From Hippopus hippopus (Eukaryota > Mollusca > Bivalvia > Cardiida > Cardiidae), in NCBI GenBank assembly GCA_946811185.2, contig OX328101.1, positions 25,962,122-26,026,121 on the forward strand: a stretch of DNA of 64,000 nt, read 5' to 3'. The notes under the pieces were generated by a model. The model searched no databases, was not told the origin of the DNA, and saw only the letters and a program-made list of their open reading frames with translations. Made by a program: the position numbers and the translations under genes. The first letter of the stretch is position 1. Each line of letters starts with the position of its first letter. This document shows positions 9,530 through 20,169 of the stretch, piece by piece.

Positions 9530-9965
9530 TCTATAATTTACTATAATTGTACAATAATTGACCATAATATCATATGATTTACTATATTGTCCTATGATTG
9601 ACTCTATTGTGATATGATTTACCATACTATCCTATGAATTACTATATTGTCCTATGATTCACTCTATTGTCCTATGATTTACCATACTGTCCTATGATTT
9701 ACTATATTGTCCTATGATTCACTCTATTGTCCCATGATTTATCATATTGTCCTATGATCTACTATATTGTCCTATAGTTTACTACATGTATATTATCCTA
9801 TGATTCACTTTATTGTCCCATGATTTACCATACTGTCCAATGATTTACTATATTGTCCTATGATTCACTGTGTTGTCCTATAATCTGCCATACTGCCCTA
9901 TGATTTACCATACTATGATTTACTGTATGATTCCCTGTATTGTCCTATGATTTACTGTATTGTAC
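9530..9965. repeat. Minisatellite, about 20-bp unit
   Basis: About 20 imperfect tandem units of ATGATTTACTATATTGTCCT, with a CACTCT / TACCATAC variant alternating in part of the array. The stretch 9382-9529 before it holds nothing I can recognise. Confidence 0.9.
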
Positions 9966-10016
9966 AATATTACTTCTTGAAAAGTAGTATAGCCATGGAA
10001 TGCCTCTCGGCCTACT

Positions 10017-10631
10017 CATGCTGGTTACCAGCATTTTCTCCTTTTCCAATGATTTTTTCAAAAAGCTTCTTCCTCAGTGTGTTTAAACTCTGAATTATGT
10101 GGTAAAGGGTTAAGTGATGTACCAGAGAAAGGAGCTTACCCGCTTACCAAACAACAAAATTTTAGACTTGTTTATATTAGAAGCTTTTGCAGACGACATA
10201 AAATGTGGCTCAAATGATCTGATTTTTGTTTTGAAGAGGAGAAAACTTTGCGGGAAAAGGAGAAAATGCTGCTTTCCAGCATGTTCTCTTTTTTCCAGAA
10301 TGTTTTTGAAAGGCTTCAGTTTTATTTTAATTCTTTGAGCATTTGAAGGATCAAACAACTCCGCCTCAAGTCTTTGCAAGGCAACAGTCAATATCTTTTT
10401 ACATAATATGATAGTGTTAACCCTTAACCACACAATCCTGGCTTGTAACAACCCTCGGAAAGATGCCTTTTGTAAACATTGTGGGAAAATAAGGAAATGT
10501 ATTAAACAGCATTTTCTCCTTTTCCCACAATATTTTCCACACTCCCAATGAGAAATTTCGGTCTTTTATTCACATTTTTTCATCTGCCAATTTAGACAAT
10601 TGCATAATTTTATCGTTTGGTAAAGGGCTTA
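10017..10631. repeat. Three damaged family-1 MITE copies
   Basis: 10017-10113 is the right half of a reversed copy (starts at the stem centre, ends GGTAAAGGGTTAA). About 10137-10340 is a reversed copy with a mismatched stem and a lost right end. 10417-10631 is a plus-oriented copy, TTAACCCTTAACCACACAAT to TTTGGTAAAGGGCTTA, with one arm decayed. They lie directly upstream of the DBHS promoter. Confidence 0.75.
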
Positions 10632-10888
10632 TTTCAGTTTGTTACAAAAGGTATTTCGTTATTCCACCACCAAGATCATTCAAACAAGAAAAAAGCTGGC
10701 AAAAAAAATATAACGCCTTCTTACTCTTTACTGAAAATGGATTAGATAATTATAGTTTTGATACTCTGATACCTTTAGTACTATGATTGATATTATAATA
10801 AACGGGAATAGACGAAGGAAATGAATTGGACGGGAGTGGCAATCGGTAATTTCCGTAAGCGTCACCCCAGTTATCCATGCGCAGTGAA

Positions 10889-10901
10889 GACGCCATCTTG
10901 C
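10889..10901 (-). promoter_or_regulatory. YY1-type element in the 5' UTR or promoter of the DBHS gene
   Basis: The plus strand reads CGCCATCTTGC, the complement of the YY1 core AAGATGGCG. It sits about 50 bp upstream of the likely start codon, with a half NRF1-like ATGCGCA 14 bp before it. YY1 sites typically occur just downstream of the start site in TATA-less housekeeping promoters, and no TATA box is obvious in 10640-10880. The role here is inferred from sequence only. Confidence 0.4.
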
Positions 10902-10946
10902 AAAAAAGAGAATCACACGGTAGAAATTGAGAAAAAACGCACAAAT

Positions 10947-11444
10947 ATGACTTCAAACCAGAATAAAACGCCAGTCAAGCAAGGGAATGAGATAAAAAGA
11001 GAAAGCGATTCAAAAGGACGAGATCAACATAGTGAAAAGAAGAATCAAGCGAGGCAAAATAACAAAAATGAAAACCATGAACAAAGAACTGATCAGCGAG
11101 ATCGAAGAGATAACCGTGGCGAAAACCGTTTTGATAGAAACCGCCGCGGAGGGCGGTTTGGTAATTTTAGCCAACGAGGTGGTCGAGGAGGAGTGCAGGT
11201 CAAACAGGAAGGAGGAACATCAGGAGGTAATTTTCAACAAAACCAACCGGTTCCAGACTTCACGGGCGAAATTCAAAACGAAGAGCCGAAGGAACCGAAA
11301 AAATTCACCGGCAGATGTCGTCTATTTGTTGGCAACATCACCCCAGACACAACTGAGGAACAATTTAAAGAGATGTTTAAGCAATTTGGTGAAGTTTCTG
11401 AGATCTTTGTGAATGCTGCTAGAGGATTTGGATTCATTCGACTG
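10947..11444 (+). CDS. NONO: DBHS gene exon 1: basic N-terminus and first part of RRM1
   Basis: 166 codons from ATG 10947. Residues 1-120 are rich in Lys, Arg, Gln, Asn and Gly, with RGG-like stretches (NRRGGRFGNFSQRGGRGG). RRM1 starts near GRCRLFVGNI and the exon closes after RGFGFIRL, in phase 0, at the donor CTG|GTAAAG. The frame continues 28 codons into the intron before a stop. Confidence 0.92.
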
Positions 11445-12408
11445 GTAAAGGAACTTACAAAACCCCACTTCCTATGGGTGCATGGAAATACCGAATTACA
11501 CCGAATTATACTGAATTACACTTTATAATACCGAATTTTACATACAATACACTTTATAATACCGAATTTTACATACAATACACTTATTAGATAAATATTA
11601 GATTAATTAGACTTGTTAAGAGTAGTGCTGTGTGGCTCTCAACAGTATAATTCGGTAAAAAAACGTACCAAAGTACACCTTTATACTGAATTTGGTGTAG
11701 AGCTCGGAGAAAATCACATACCGAATTACGCTAGATAATACGTTGTACAAACATGTAAATATAATTTGGCTGTTTGATTTCACAAAACCTACATTAATAA
11801 GCGTAATTCTATGTGTCCTTCAACAATAAAATTCGGTTCCTGGATGAAAACACCGTACCGGTGTTTTTATTTCTCCGAATACCGAATTACACTTTTCTTC
11901 TGAATCATACCGAATGACATTGCATATTACCGAATTAAACCAGAAAAACACGATCAACTTTTTTTTTTTTTTTTTTAAGTTACCATATCGATCATGGTAT
12001 TATAATATATAATAGGCTGCTCAGCGTGACTCATGGACCTGTTGTTTTTGACAGTGTAGATCAAGATCAGGCTGCACAGAATGTGTAGTCTGGTTTTCGA
12101 CCTACACTATCTGATTAGGAGATATTTAACCCCCCCCCCCCCAAAAAAAATAAATTTGTAATTTTGTTAATTGAGTTTCTGCTAATGGCTTGAAAGTTTC
12201 ATTTCACTTATTTAGCATAAGAAGGACTAAGTGTAATTCTGTGTGGCTCTCAACAGTATAATTCGGTAAAAGTACCGAATTACACCTCTTTACTACATTC
12301 AGTATCTCGGAGAACTCGGAGAAAATTATTAAGTGTAATTCTAAGTGTTTACTCATTCACGTTAGTTTTGTATTTCTACATAATGTCTTGTTTGCTGATA
12401 ATCGCTAT

Positions 12409-12510
12409 GCGACCAGCCCGCAAAGCTCAAATGGTAGAGCGTAAGGCTTGGAAACATAAAATCTTGGGCCACTTAAGCGTGTAGGTTCGAGCCTCATGGC
12501 TGTCCTTCGA
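12409..12510 (+). repeat. tRNA-like sequence, probable SINE head or tRNA pseudogene
   Basis: AGCTCAAATGGTAGAGCG is a good A box with a closed D stem (GCTC/GAGC), and GGTTCGAGCC 60 bp later is a B box. The T stem does not pair well and the spacing would need a long variable arm or intron, so a working tRNA is unlikely. It lies inside the left arm of the foldback element and has no counterpart in the right arm. Confidence 0.5.
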
Positions 12511-13158
12511 AATTACTAAGTCTTTCGGATGAGACTTTTATGTTGTTGTCTGCAAATGCTTTCACTTTGGAAAAGCCTTAATTATTTCTCGTGTGGTAAA
12601 GACTTAAGAGTATACGCTATAGTGAAATTCGGTAGGTCACCATCAAAAAGAAAAATCTCAAATACACAAATTAAAAAAAAAAATCATACAATAGGGTATA
12701 AAATGATGATCGTTATGAATCTTGGGGGGAAAAAACCAAATCTGTGTTCTTCTGGTATAATTCGGTAATATACAATACGGTCCGACGAATCACCGAAATA
12801 CCACCGAAACACCGAAATACCCCTATTTTTTTATTATTGGGTTCAGATAACTGATATATATGCTGGATTTTTCTTCTTTTTTTTTTTTTTAAAGAAAGCA
12901 CACTTAATCAAAGTATTACTCATTATTGGGAAGAATGATTTTATAAATATTTTTCTTTTTATTCATGTGGAGAACAATCACCGAAACACTCGCGTGTCTG
13001 GCCTGTACCTGTACGCCAATCTAGATTAAAGAATTATATCAATATGACATTATCACTTATATTTATTATTTCTTTGAATGGTAAAAACACACAAAAGAGA
13101 GCGCTAATCCACTTCATTTGCGAAAGAAGTAGACCCAAATCAGACATTGCATGATGTA

Positions 13159-14485
13159 CGAGGGGTGATCAGAAAGAACGTGGACCAGTGCCGGTATCGG
13201 AATATTGCTATAAAAAACAACTTGGAGTGTTTACTATTTTTGAAAGTAACCTCCTTTGAGTTCTGTGCACTTATTAAATCTTGATTTCCACACACGAAAC
13301 ACGTGTGCGAGCGCGTCACGTGACATTACTCTCAAGGACCCGGTCATAGCGAGGGTTAGCTCCTCTCTGCTCTCGTAGTGCGTGCCGCATAGGGAATCTT
13401 TCAAAACAGGAACTAGTCAGATGTCAGATGGAGTCATGACTAAATTTTAAGGGGCGTTGGCTAGTGTTTCTATGTTTAGTTTTTGCAACGTTTCCTGTCC
13501 AAGTGCGGCTTTGTGAGCTAGGGCGTTATTTTAGTGTTAAGTGACGTCACTCCGCAGGACTTCAGGGTGTTTTTTCCGAATGGTCTTTGTAAAATTTATT
13601 TGAATAATATGGGCATAAAACTCAGTATTGACTGTAGTATCTATAGATACAACATGATGCAGAAGAAAAAAAAGGAGAACAGAAATACATGATGTATAAC
13701 TTAACCAAGTGACTTAGAAAGGTTGTCTTTACCAGCAGAAGGCGATGTTGGATGTTTCCATACACTGCTTTGTTGTTTAGATTCAGTCTCGTTAAAGTGT
13801 ACCTATGTGTCATCGCATGTTGCAATACGATCGGTAAAGTTTGACCCCTCTACTCTAATGCGTTCTGAAATTTCTTAACAGATTTCGACCCGAACCCCCA
13901 ATTTCTCTGTCGTCAGTTGCCGAGGTACCCACCTTATGCAAACACACGACATTCCAAGATTTTGAGTCAAAATCTCCTGAGCACTTTTATATGAAATGTT
14001 GAATGTGTCAGCTATTTTCCTGACAGTATCTCGGTGATCTTGTTTAACTTGCTGCTCTACATCCGTTATGTTTTTGTCTGTGACTGATGTTGATTGACAG
14101 TCAGATTTAGGGTCATATTTAACAGTATCGCACCCGTGTATAAACTGGTCCTATCCATGTACGAATATCAGATTTCTTGAGTGCAGAGTCCCCTCAATCT
14201 GTTTCTGAATCAGTTTTGATTTCCGATGAATACTTTCCGAGTTTGACGTAAAACTTTATGATTACTCTCGGCTCAAATAAAACGTCGCCCGACATTTTGG
14301 ACCACTAATGCAGTATATGACGTCATGAAAATGACGTCACACTTTACCTACTTGAATAAGAAGCCATTTGAAAGCTTTAGTCTGTTACCAGATAATTAAT
14401 GCTCATCTATGCAAATTTTTGTAACCCTACGTGTAGTAGTTTTCAAAATAACGAGGTGGTCCGCGATCTTTTTGATCACCCCACG
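13159..14485 (-). mobile_element. mariner-like element, decayed, 1327 bp
   Basis: Inverted ends CGAGGGGTGATCAGAAAGAA (left) and CGTGGGGTGATCAAAAAGAT (right, reversed) are flanked by TA (13157-13158, 14486-14487). The length is typical of mariner. On the minus strand a start at 14295 gives MSGDVLFEPRVIIKFYVKLG, like mariner N-termini, before a stop. The rest of the coding region is riddled with stops. Confidence 0.85.
14194..14295 (-). pseudogene. mariner-like transposase relic, N-terminus
   Basis: 33 codons starting MSGDVLFEPRVIIKFYVKLG with the IKFYVKLGK motif seen in many mariner transposases. The frame stops at 14194 and only scattered homology follows downstream on the minus strand (about 14190-13850). 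Confidence 0.6.
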
Positions 14486-16598
14486 TAGGTCTCTGATCCG
14501 TCGAAACATCCATGTATCCCTGCATGTTCTATTCTCTTCTGTTCAGTTAAAGTGAAGCGATCATAATTGAAGGTGTTCGGCTAACATTATCCAACTTGTC
14601 TGATTTGTTAGTTTGTCATTGTCATGTTTAAAGTGATACAATTATTAGTAGGCGGAATTATAATTGTCTTATCAATTTACGTTGGTAACGTGTTAACCAC
14701 GGATTTAAAATGGCTGCTGGCTTTTATTTTGGCAATGATTTAATCTCATATTCCCAATACAAAAATGAAAAACTATTTTTTTTTTCTAGGATACTTATGG
14801 ATAAAGATCAGACATACCAACCTTGTTGAAAAGGTACTGTAGTGATATTACGGAGGTAGCGTTCCTGAATCAACCGATTTTACTACGTAAAGCGGGTATT
14901 TCGGTAGACATTTACAGTACAGTACGGCTGTTCCGGTGCACATTCTTCACGTACGTCGGGCCAAAACGGCATGTTGTTATTTTGACACTAGGTTTAAAAC
15001 AACCCCCCTTTATCAATATGATAACAATTTGTATCAAAAACCACAACTTCAGATATTTGAGTTTAATAATTAAAAAAAAAAATAGGGGGTTTCGGTGGTA
15101 TTTAGGTGATTCGTCGGACCCTATACAATGTAATTCTGTATGTTTCGGAAGAAAAGTGTAATTCGGTATTTAGTGAAATAAACACACCGGCACAGCGGTT
15201 TCATCCAGCTACCGAATTATACTGTTGAAGACCACACAGAATTGGTGAAATTAAGCAGCTAATTTTATATTTACATGTATGTACAACATATTACATAGCG
15301 TAATTTGGTATGTAATTTTACCGAATTATACTGTTGAGAACCACACAGAACTACACGTAGCCTAAATCTGTGTTTGTCTAGTATAATTTGGTAAAGTACA
15401 ATGTAATTCGGTATGACTCAGAAGAAAAGTGTAATTCGGTATTTGGTGAAATAAACACACCGGTACGGCCATTTCACCCAGCTACCGAATTATACTGTTG
15501 AACGTCACATAGAATTACACTTAATAATGTAGATTTCATGAAATAAACAAGCTAAATTATATTTACAAGTATTACATAGCGTAATTCGGTATGTAATTTT
15601 CTCAGTTTTCCGAGATATCAAATTCAGTATTAAGGTGTAATTCGGTATGTACTTTTACGAACTATACTGTTAAGAGGCACACAGAACTACACTTAGCCTA
15701 AATCTGTGTTTTTCTGGTATTATTCGGTAATGTAAAATGTAATTCGGTTTGTAATTTTACCGAATTACACAGTTGAGAGCCACACAGAACTACATTTAGC
15801 CTAAATCTGTGTTTTTCTAGTATAATTTGGTAAAATACAATGTAATTTGGTATGACTCAGGAGAAAAGTATAATTCGGTGTTAAATAAGTGAAATGAAAC
15901 TTTCAAGCCATTAGCAGAAACTCAACTAACAAAATTACGAATTTTTGTTTTTGGGGGGGGGATTAAATATCTCCTAATCGGATAGTGTAGGTCGAAAATC
16001 AGACTGCACTGAGCAGCCTATTATTTATTCTAATACCATGATCGACATGATAACTTAAAAAAAAAGTTGATCATGTTTTTCTGGTCAAATTTGGTAATAT
16101 ACAAAGTTGTCATTCGACATGATTCAGAAGAAAAGTGTAATTCGGTATTTGGAGAAATAAAAACACCGGTATGGCGATTTCATCCAGGAACTGAATTATA
16201 TTGTTGAAGGACACTTAGAATTACACTTAATAATGCAGGTTTTGTGAAATCAAATAGTCAAATTATATTTACATGCTTGTACAACGTATTATCAAGCGTA
16301 ATTCGGTATGTGATTTTCTTCCGAGTTCGCTGAGATCTATACCGAATTCAGTATAAAGGTGTAATTTCGATACGTTTTTTTACAGAATTACACTGTTGAA
16401 AGCCACACAGCACTACTCTTAGCAAGTCTAATTAATCTAATATTTATCTGATTAGTGTTTTGTAGGTATAATTCGGTGTTATAGAGTGTAATTCGGCATA
16501 ATTCGGTATATTAGGTGTAATTCGGTATTTCCATGGACCGCACTTCCTATCTCTGAGCTTATTCATCATTGCAATGTTGTCTATAATTTACGGGTCTA

Positions 16599-16704
16599 TT
16601 TAACCCTCTAAACAATTCAAACTTTTAACGATTCTGATTAAGAAGCCTGTTGAAAAAATTGTGGGGAACAAAAAAAGCTGGGTAGCATTTTCTTCTTTTC
16701 CAGA
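16599..16704 (+). repeat. Family-1 MITE fragment in original intron 1 sequence
   Basis: TTAACCCTCTAAACAATTC followed by TTTTAACGATTCTGATTAAG and a broken stem. It is cut off at the point where the 8-kb element begins. Confidence 0.65.
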
Positions 16705-17627
16705 CTTGGCGTGGTTTCCAGTCATTGCGTACCTAGGTCATTTCGTATGATTTTGGTCATTTTGTACCCACCTATAATTTTTATTTTGGTCATATCGTAC
16801 CCAGATTTAAATATAATTTTGGTAATTTAGTACCTATAGTTTTAGTACTATTTTCTGTGGTCTTTGCCGAATGACTACTGCTTTTGTACATTGCCCCAGT
16901 TAAAATTATGTTAAATTTTGCCGAAGAATGACTATGATTGTATCTAACCATTATTGGTTATTTCTTTCTAAGCTAAGTTTTCATTATAAAGATTGTTTAG
17001 AACTTCTTTGTTCATTTCTCACCAAGTTCTGCATAAATTTACTTTGGGGAAAAAAAAAGTCTCGAGAGAGGCCACTTTTTCGCTGTGTTGTTCATAAATC
17101 ACATTGCAAAACCATGATTCTTTCTTCATTGCACTCAATAAGGGCCCATTTCAGGAATTTTTGTAATTCCATGTTCAAATTTTAGGAATTTCTTTTAAAA
17201 AATCAGGAATTTTTTTTCCACATCGGTCAATGTGGTCATAGGCTTAGATTTATTTTGATTGTGTCGCGGAAGTAAAACACAAGAAAAATGATTTTATTCA
17301 GTTAACAAATAAGTGTATTCAGGGTTCTCCCTAGGTCCAGAATCCCAAGAGTCATTGACTCTTAGGCCCAAATTTTCAAGAGTCAAAATAGAATTTCCAA
17401 GAGTCTAATAGAAATGTCCAAGGGTCAAAATTATCACGGAGAGATAAAGGTGAAATAATGAAAACTTTCCATTTATGTTCTTTGTTTATGGATAGGAATT
17501 AGATAAGAAAATACCCTATCTTATTTTGAGACTTGTTGGAATAAAGTGGACAGAAGAATTTTAAATTGCAGCCCTAGCATGCAATTCATCTTGATGAGTA
17601 AATGGACACAAACAACTTTTGAACTGT

Positions 17628-18808
17628 TTACTAAACAACAAAAACTTTTGACTAGATCATAATTATTTTAGACATTTGCAGATGACCATTTAAATGTGGC
17701 TGGAACGACTTGATTTGTCTTTCTTACCCCAGAACATTGTGGAAAAGGGAGAAAATAAAGGAGACATCCATTAAAGCATCATTTCTTAAGATTTAAGTCT
17801 TCTTTTCTTGTCCAATAACTTTTTCTTTCACATTTGTTCCGGTTTCAATTTCTTTCATGTTGCATATTTGCAAACAAACACTGTTCCCCGATCTTCGATT
17901 GCATGTCTTATTAATTGCAATTATCCATTAATTTCTACAGCTGCAGTCAAATTAAAGACGGTTGATTACTTACCGATCATAATTGACCGACCAATTAAAC
18001 ACTTACCATAATCCGGTCATAATTGGATAAACAATTGCATATGTGTAATTGTCATCTCTACACCGTAATCAGGATCACCAAAATGCTTTAACATGATTAG
18101 AGACTCTTTGTGAAGCGCCTTCCTTACATTGAATAGACGACATCGAAGTTTTCCACACGCGTCAAACCCTTTGTGCATTGTTTTTTGATAAAACGTCCGG
18201 GTTGAAATTCTCGGATGTTTTTGTCAAAATCTGGACGTAAAAAAACTGTCTGACTTCCAAAATGCCGACATTTTTTCTCAAAATTTGGACGTAATATACG
18301 TCAAAGTCCGCCTATTGAGAGCACTTTTCTTAAACTTTTACTCTTTACCAAACAGCATAATTTTACACTTGTGTAAATTGAGAGCATTTGCAGACGACAA
18401 TTCGAATGTGGTTACCAGTATTTTCTCCTTTTTCCACATTGCTTTCAAAATGATTCTTCCGCAAGGCTGTTAATACTCGGGATAGTGTGGTAAAATGTTA
18501 ATTAAACTTACTGATCAAATAGCTGCCAATTGACTTTGTATCTAGTATTTCTATTATCGTATCATAGCTTTATCCACCTACTAATGTCTTTTAATTCTAC
18601 ATTGTAGGGAGAAGAAAGTATATGTTCAAGGTTCATGTGGGCCAAAATGTCTAGGGCAAAAACTTCCGTCCACCGTTTTCCATGGGGGGAAAAACATTGC
18701 GGGAAACTGAAAAATGCTGGTTGCCAGAATATTCTCATTTTCCTACAATGATTTCAAAAAGCTTCCTCCTTAGGGTAGTTAAATCTCAGGACTTTATAGT
18801 AAATGGTT
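17628..18808. repeat. Three family-1 MITE fragments inside the 8-kb element
   Basis: 17628-17762 (reversed, right half lost), 18337-18501 (reversed, TTTACTCTTTACCAAACAGC to GTGTGGTAAAATGTTAA, left stem arm deleted) and 18678-18808 (right half only). The DNA between them, and 16830-17620, shows no gene. 17325-17430 has a CAGGGTTCTCCCTAGG end resembling the CAGG-ended elements but no partner was found. Confidence 0.65.
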
Positions 18809-18880
18809 ACGACATGGGAACCGAACTGACATCCTTAATGTTTCTTCCTTTTCCTAAAGTGTTTTCCTTGCTTTTCCAGT

Positions 18881-19977
18881 GATTGTTTGTATCGTGTTTA
18901 ACGCTGTTTTTCAACATTTTTTCAGTTACATGTATATCGTGGCGGTCAGTGCACCTATCCATGCTTTCCTGGAGTTTCTTGTACCAGTACTCTGCACAAT
19001 ATTCTTCCCAAGCCACTGGCTGCTTTCCTACATAACTATTGTCCAAACAATGCTCAGCGGTGAGAGAGGAATGAATCCTGTCGCAATGACTATCATTAAC
19101 AGGGCTTGGAAATTTTTTCAAGATCCACTCGTCCTGCAGGACAAGTGGAATAAAAAATTCACTCGTCCTTCATAGCTTTTTACTCGTCCTACAGGAAAGA
19201 TATAAAAATTAATAATCCAAACATGTAACTTTTTATTTAATTCAGACAAAAGACTACAGCTTCTCATCGTCTTTCTTTTCGAAGAAGCTTCGATGTCCGT
19301 CATTTTTTAACAAACTTTTGCAGACGCCCGAAACCGAGTCATCAGCTTTTTATTTATAGCAACAAACGGACATGACTAAAATGCCGACGGAATGTACCGG
19401 AAAAACAGAAAGAATGAAAACATTTAATAACCAGTTTAAAATAACACATTTCTAATCATTTTGTCTGTAGAATTTACATAATTCAATTCGCATCATTCAA
19501 TTTGGCTCTGGTTCACCGTAATCATATGCATATGGCTCTGAATAAACGAGACGTTTTAGGCCAGCGACGGCGATTTATGCTACATCGATCAATATCTTCT
19601 GGGTGTTTGACTGCCTTGAATTAAATGTTTATCGATGCCCAGCTGATCAAATTTATAATGAAGGATTGGAATCGTGTTTTCAAGTTGATTACGGGACAAA
19701 AAAATCGCTTTTTTCTGTCACAATAAACTCAGAGTTGTCTTTAATCCTGATAGTTTATGTCATTTGCAAAGTTGTTCAATTTTCTTACTCATCTGGTAGG
19801 ACAACCATTTGCAAATTTCTGCTTGTCCGAAAGCCGAGCTCACTCGTCATGACGAGTGGACGAGTAGAATTTTCAAGGCCTGATTAATTGTTGGAATGAA
19901 GTTTGTTGAGCCAGGGATCGAACCAGCGACCCTTTATTCTCAAGTCCTGTACACTAGCAACTGAGCTACCGGGGCTT
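18881..19977 (-). mobile_element. SINE split in two by another insertion
   Basis: The tRNA-like head is at 19905-19977 (reverse strand GCCCCGGTAGCTCAGTTGCT, GGTTCGATCC) and the body and tail at 18881-19099 (CAAGCCACTGGCTGCTTTCC, GGTCAGTGCACCTATCCATG on plus). The gap is exactly the element at 19100-19882. Confidence 0.88.
19100..19882. mobile_element. CAGGGCTTG-ended element with 5-bp duplication (E1)
   Basis: CAGGGCTTGGAAATT at the left and CAGGCCTTGAAAATT (reversed) at the right, each followed by (A/T)CTCGTCC motifs. ATTAA at 19095-19099 and 19883-19887 is the target duplication: removing 19100-19887 restores the SINE body around TGATAGTCATTG. It is 783 bp with no clear coding region. It shares CAGG ends with the elements at 25769, 26823, 38224 and 52377. 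Confidence 0.85.
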
Positions 19978-20169
19978 TTCCAAACAGTTGAGATTAAAAT
20001 CAAATAGCACAGAAGGTGGATCCTGTTGTTTTCTGTTTTCACAATTAGTTATCACGGCTTTTAAGGTTAAGGTCAAGCTTAAAACAAGGAAACAAGGAAA
20101 CAAAACTGACATCCTCGATGGGCTATTCTGGACAGTAAAAAATTAAGAGCACACGAATTAAAACCATCT

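Larger units (their letters stand above)
12777..15121. mobile_element. 1013-bp TIR element (copy 1), interrupted by a mariner
   Basis: Inverted ends run from GGTCCGACGAATCACCGAAA (12779) to its complement ending at 15120, with about 60 bp of similarity on into the CCCTATTTTT stretch. TATACAAT occurs just outside each end (12769-12776, 15122-15129), and joining the flanks restores the local foldback repeat, so it is a good 8-bp target duplication (hAT-like size). After removing the mariner at 13159-14485 and one TA, GGTCC to GGACC is 1013 bp, exactly the length of the second copy at 42726-43738. Shared internal blocks confirm it. It is non-coding. Confidence 0.88.
11476..16540. mobile_element. 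Foldback-like element with 1.3-1.4 kb inverted repeats built of ACCGAATTACAC units
   Basis: The left arm (11476-12776) carries many (A)CCGAATTACAC motifs and the right arm (15122-16540) carries their complement, GTGTAATTCGGT. The extreme ends match (GGGTGCATGGAAATACC vs CGGTCCATGGAAATACC, 15 of 17). The 10-bp direct repeat CACTTCCTAT flanks the whole (11466-11475 and 16541-16550). Both arms also contain a family-2 MITE relic, a poly-C/poly-G run (12130, 15952) and the same ACACCGG(T/C)A stretches, so the arms are copies of each other. Long arms made of short repeats with a 9-10 bp duplication resemble Drosophila FB elements or long-TIR Mutator-like elements. No transposase is seen. The element starts 31 bp inside intron 1. 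Confidence 0.88.

Noticed and set aside
10821..10946. Upstream in-frame ATG extending the DBHS protein by 42 residues
   Set aside because: The segment has no family similarity, contains a YY1-like site typical of a 5' UTR or promoter, and the ATG at 10947 is followed by family-like charged sequence. Not excluded without transcript data.
11032..11412. Second-frame open reading frame over exon 1
   Set aside because: Shadow of the Arg/Lys-rich exon in another frame, with no independent features.
11476..12776. Telomere-like or satellite array of ACCGAATTACAC
   Set aside because: Units are irregularly spaced, mirrored in the other arm, and bounded by a target duplication, so they belong to a transposable element.
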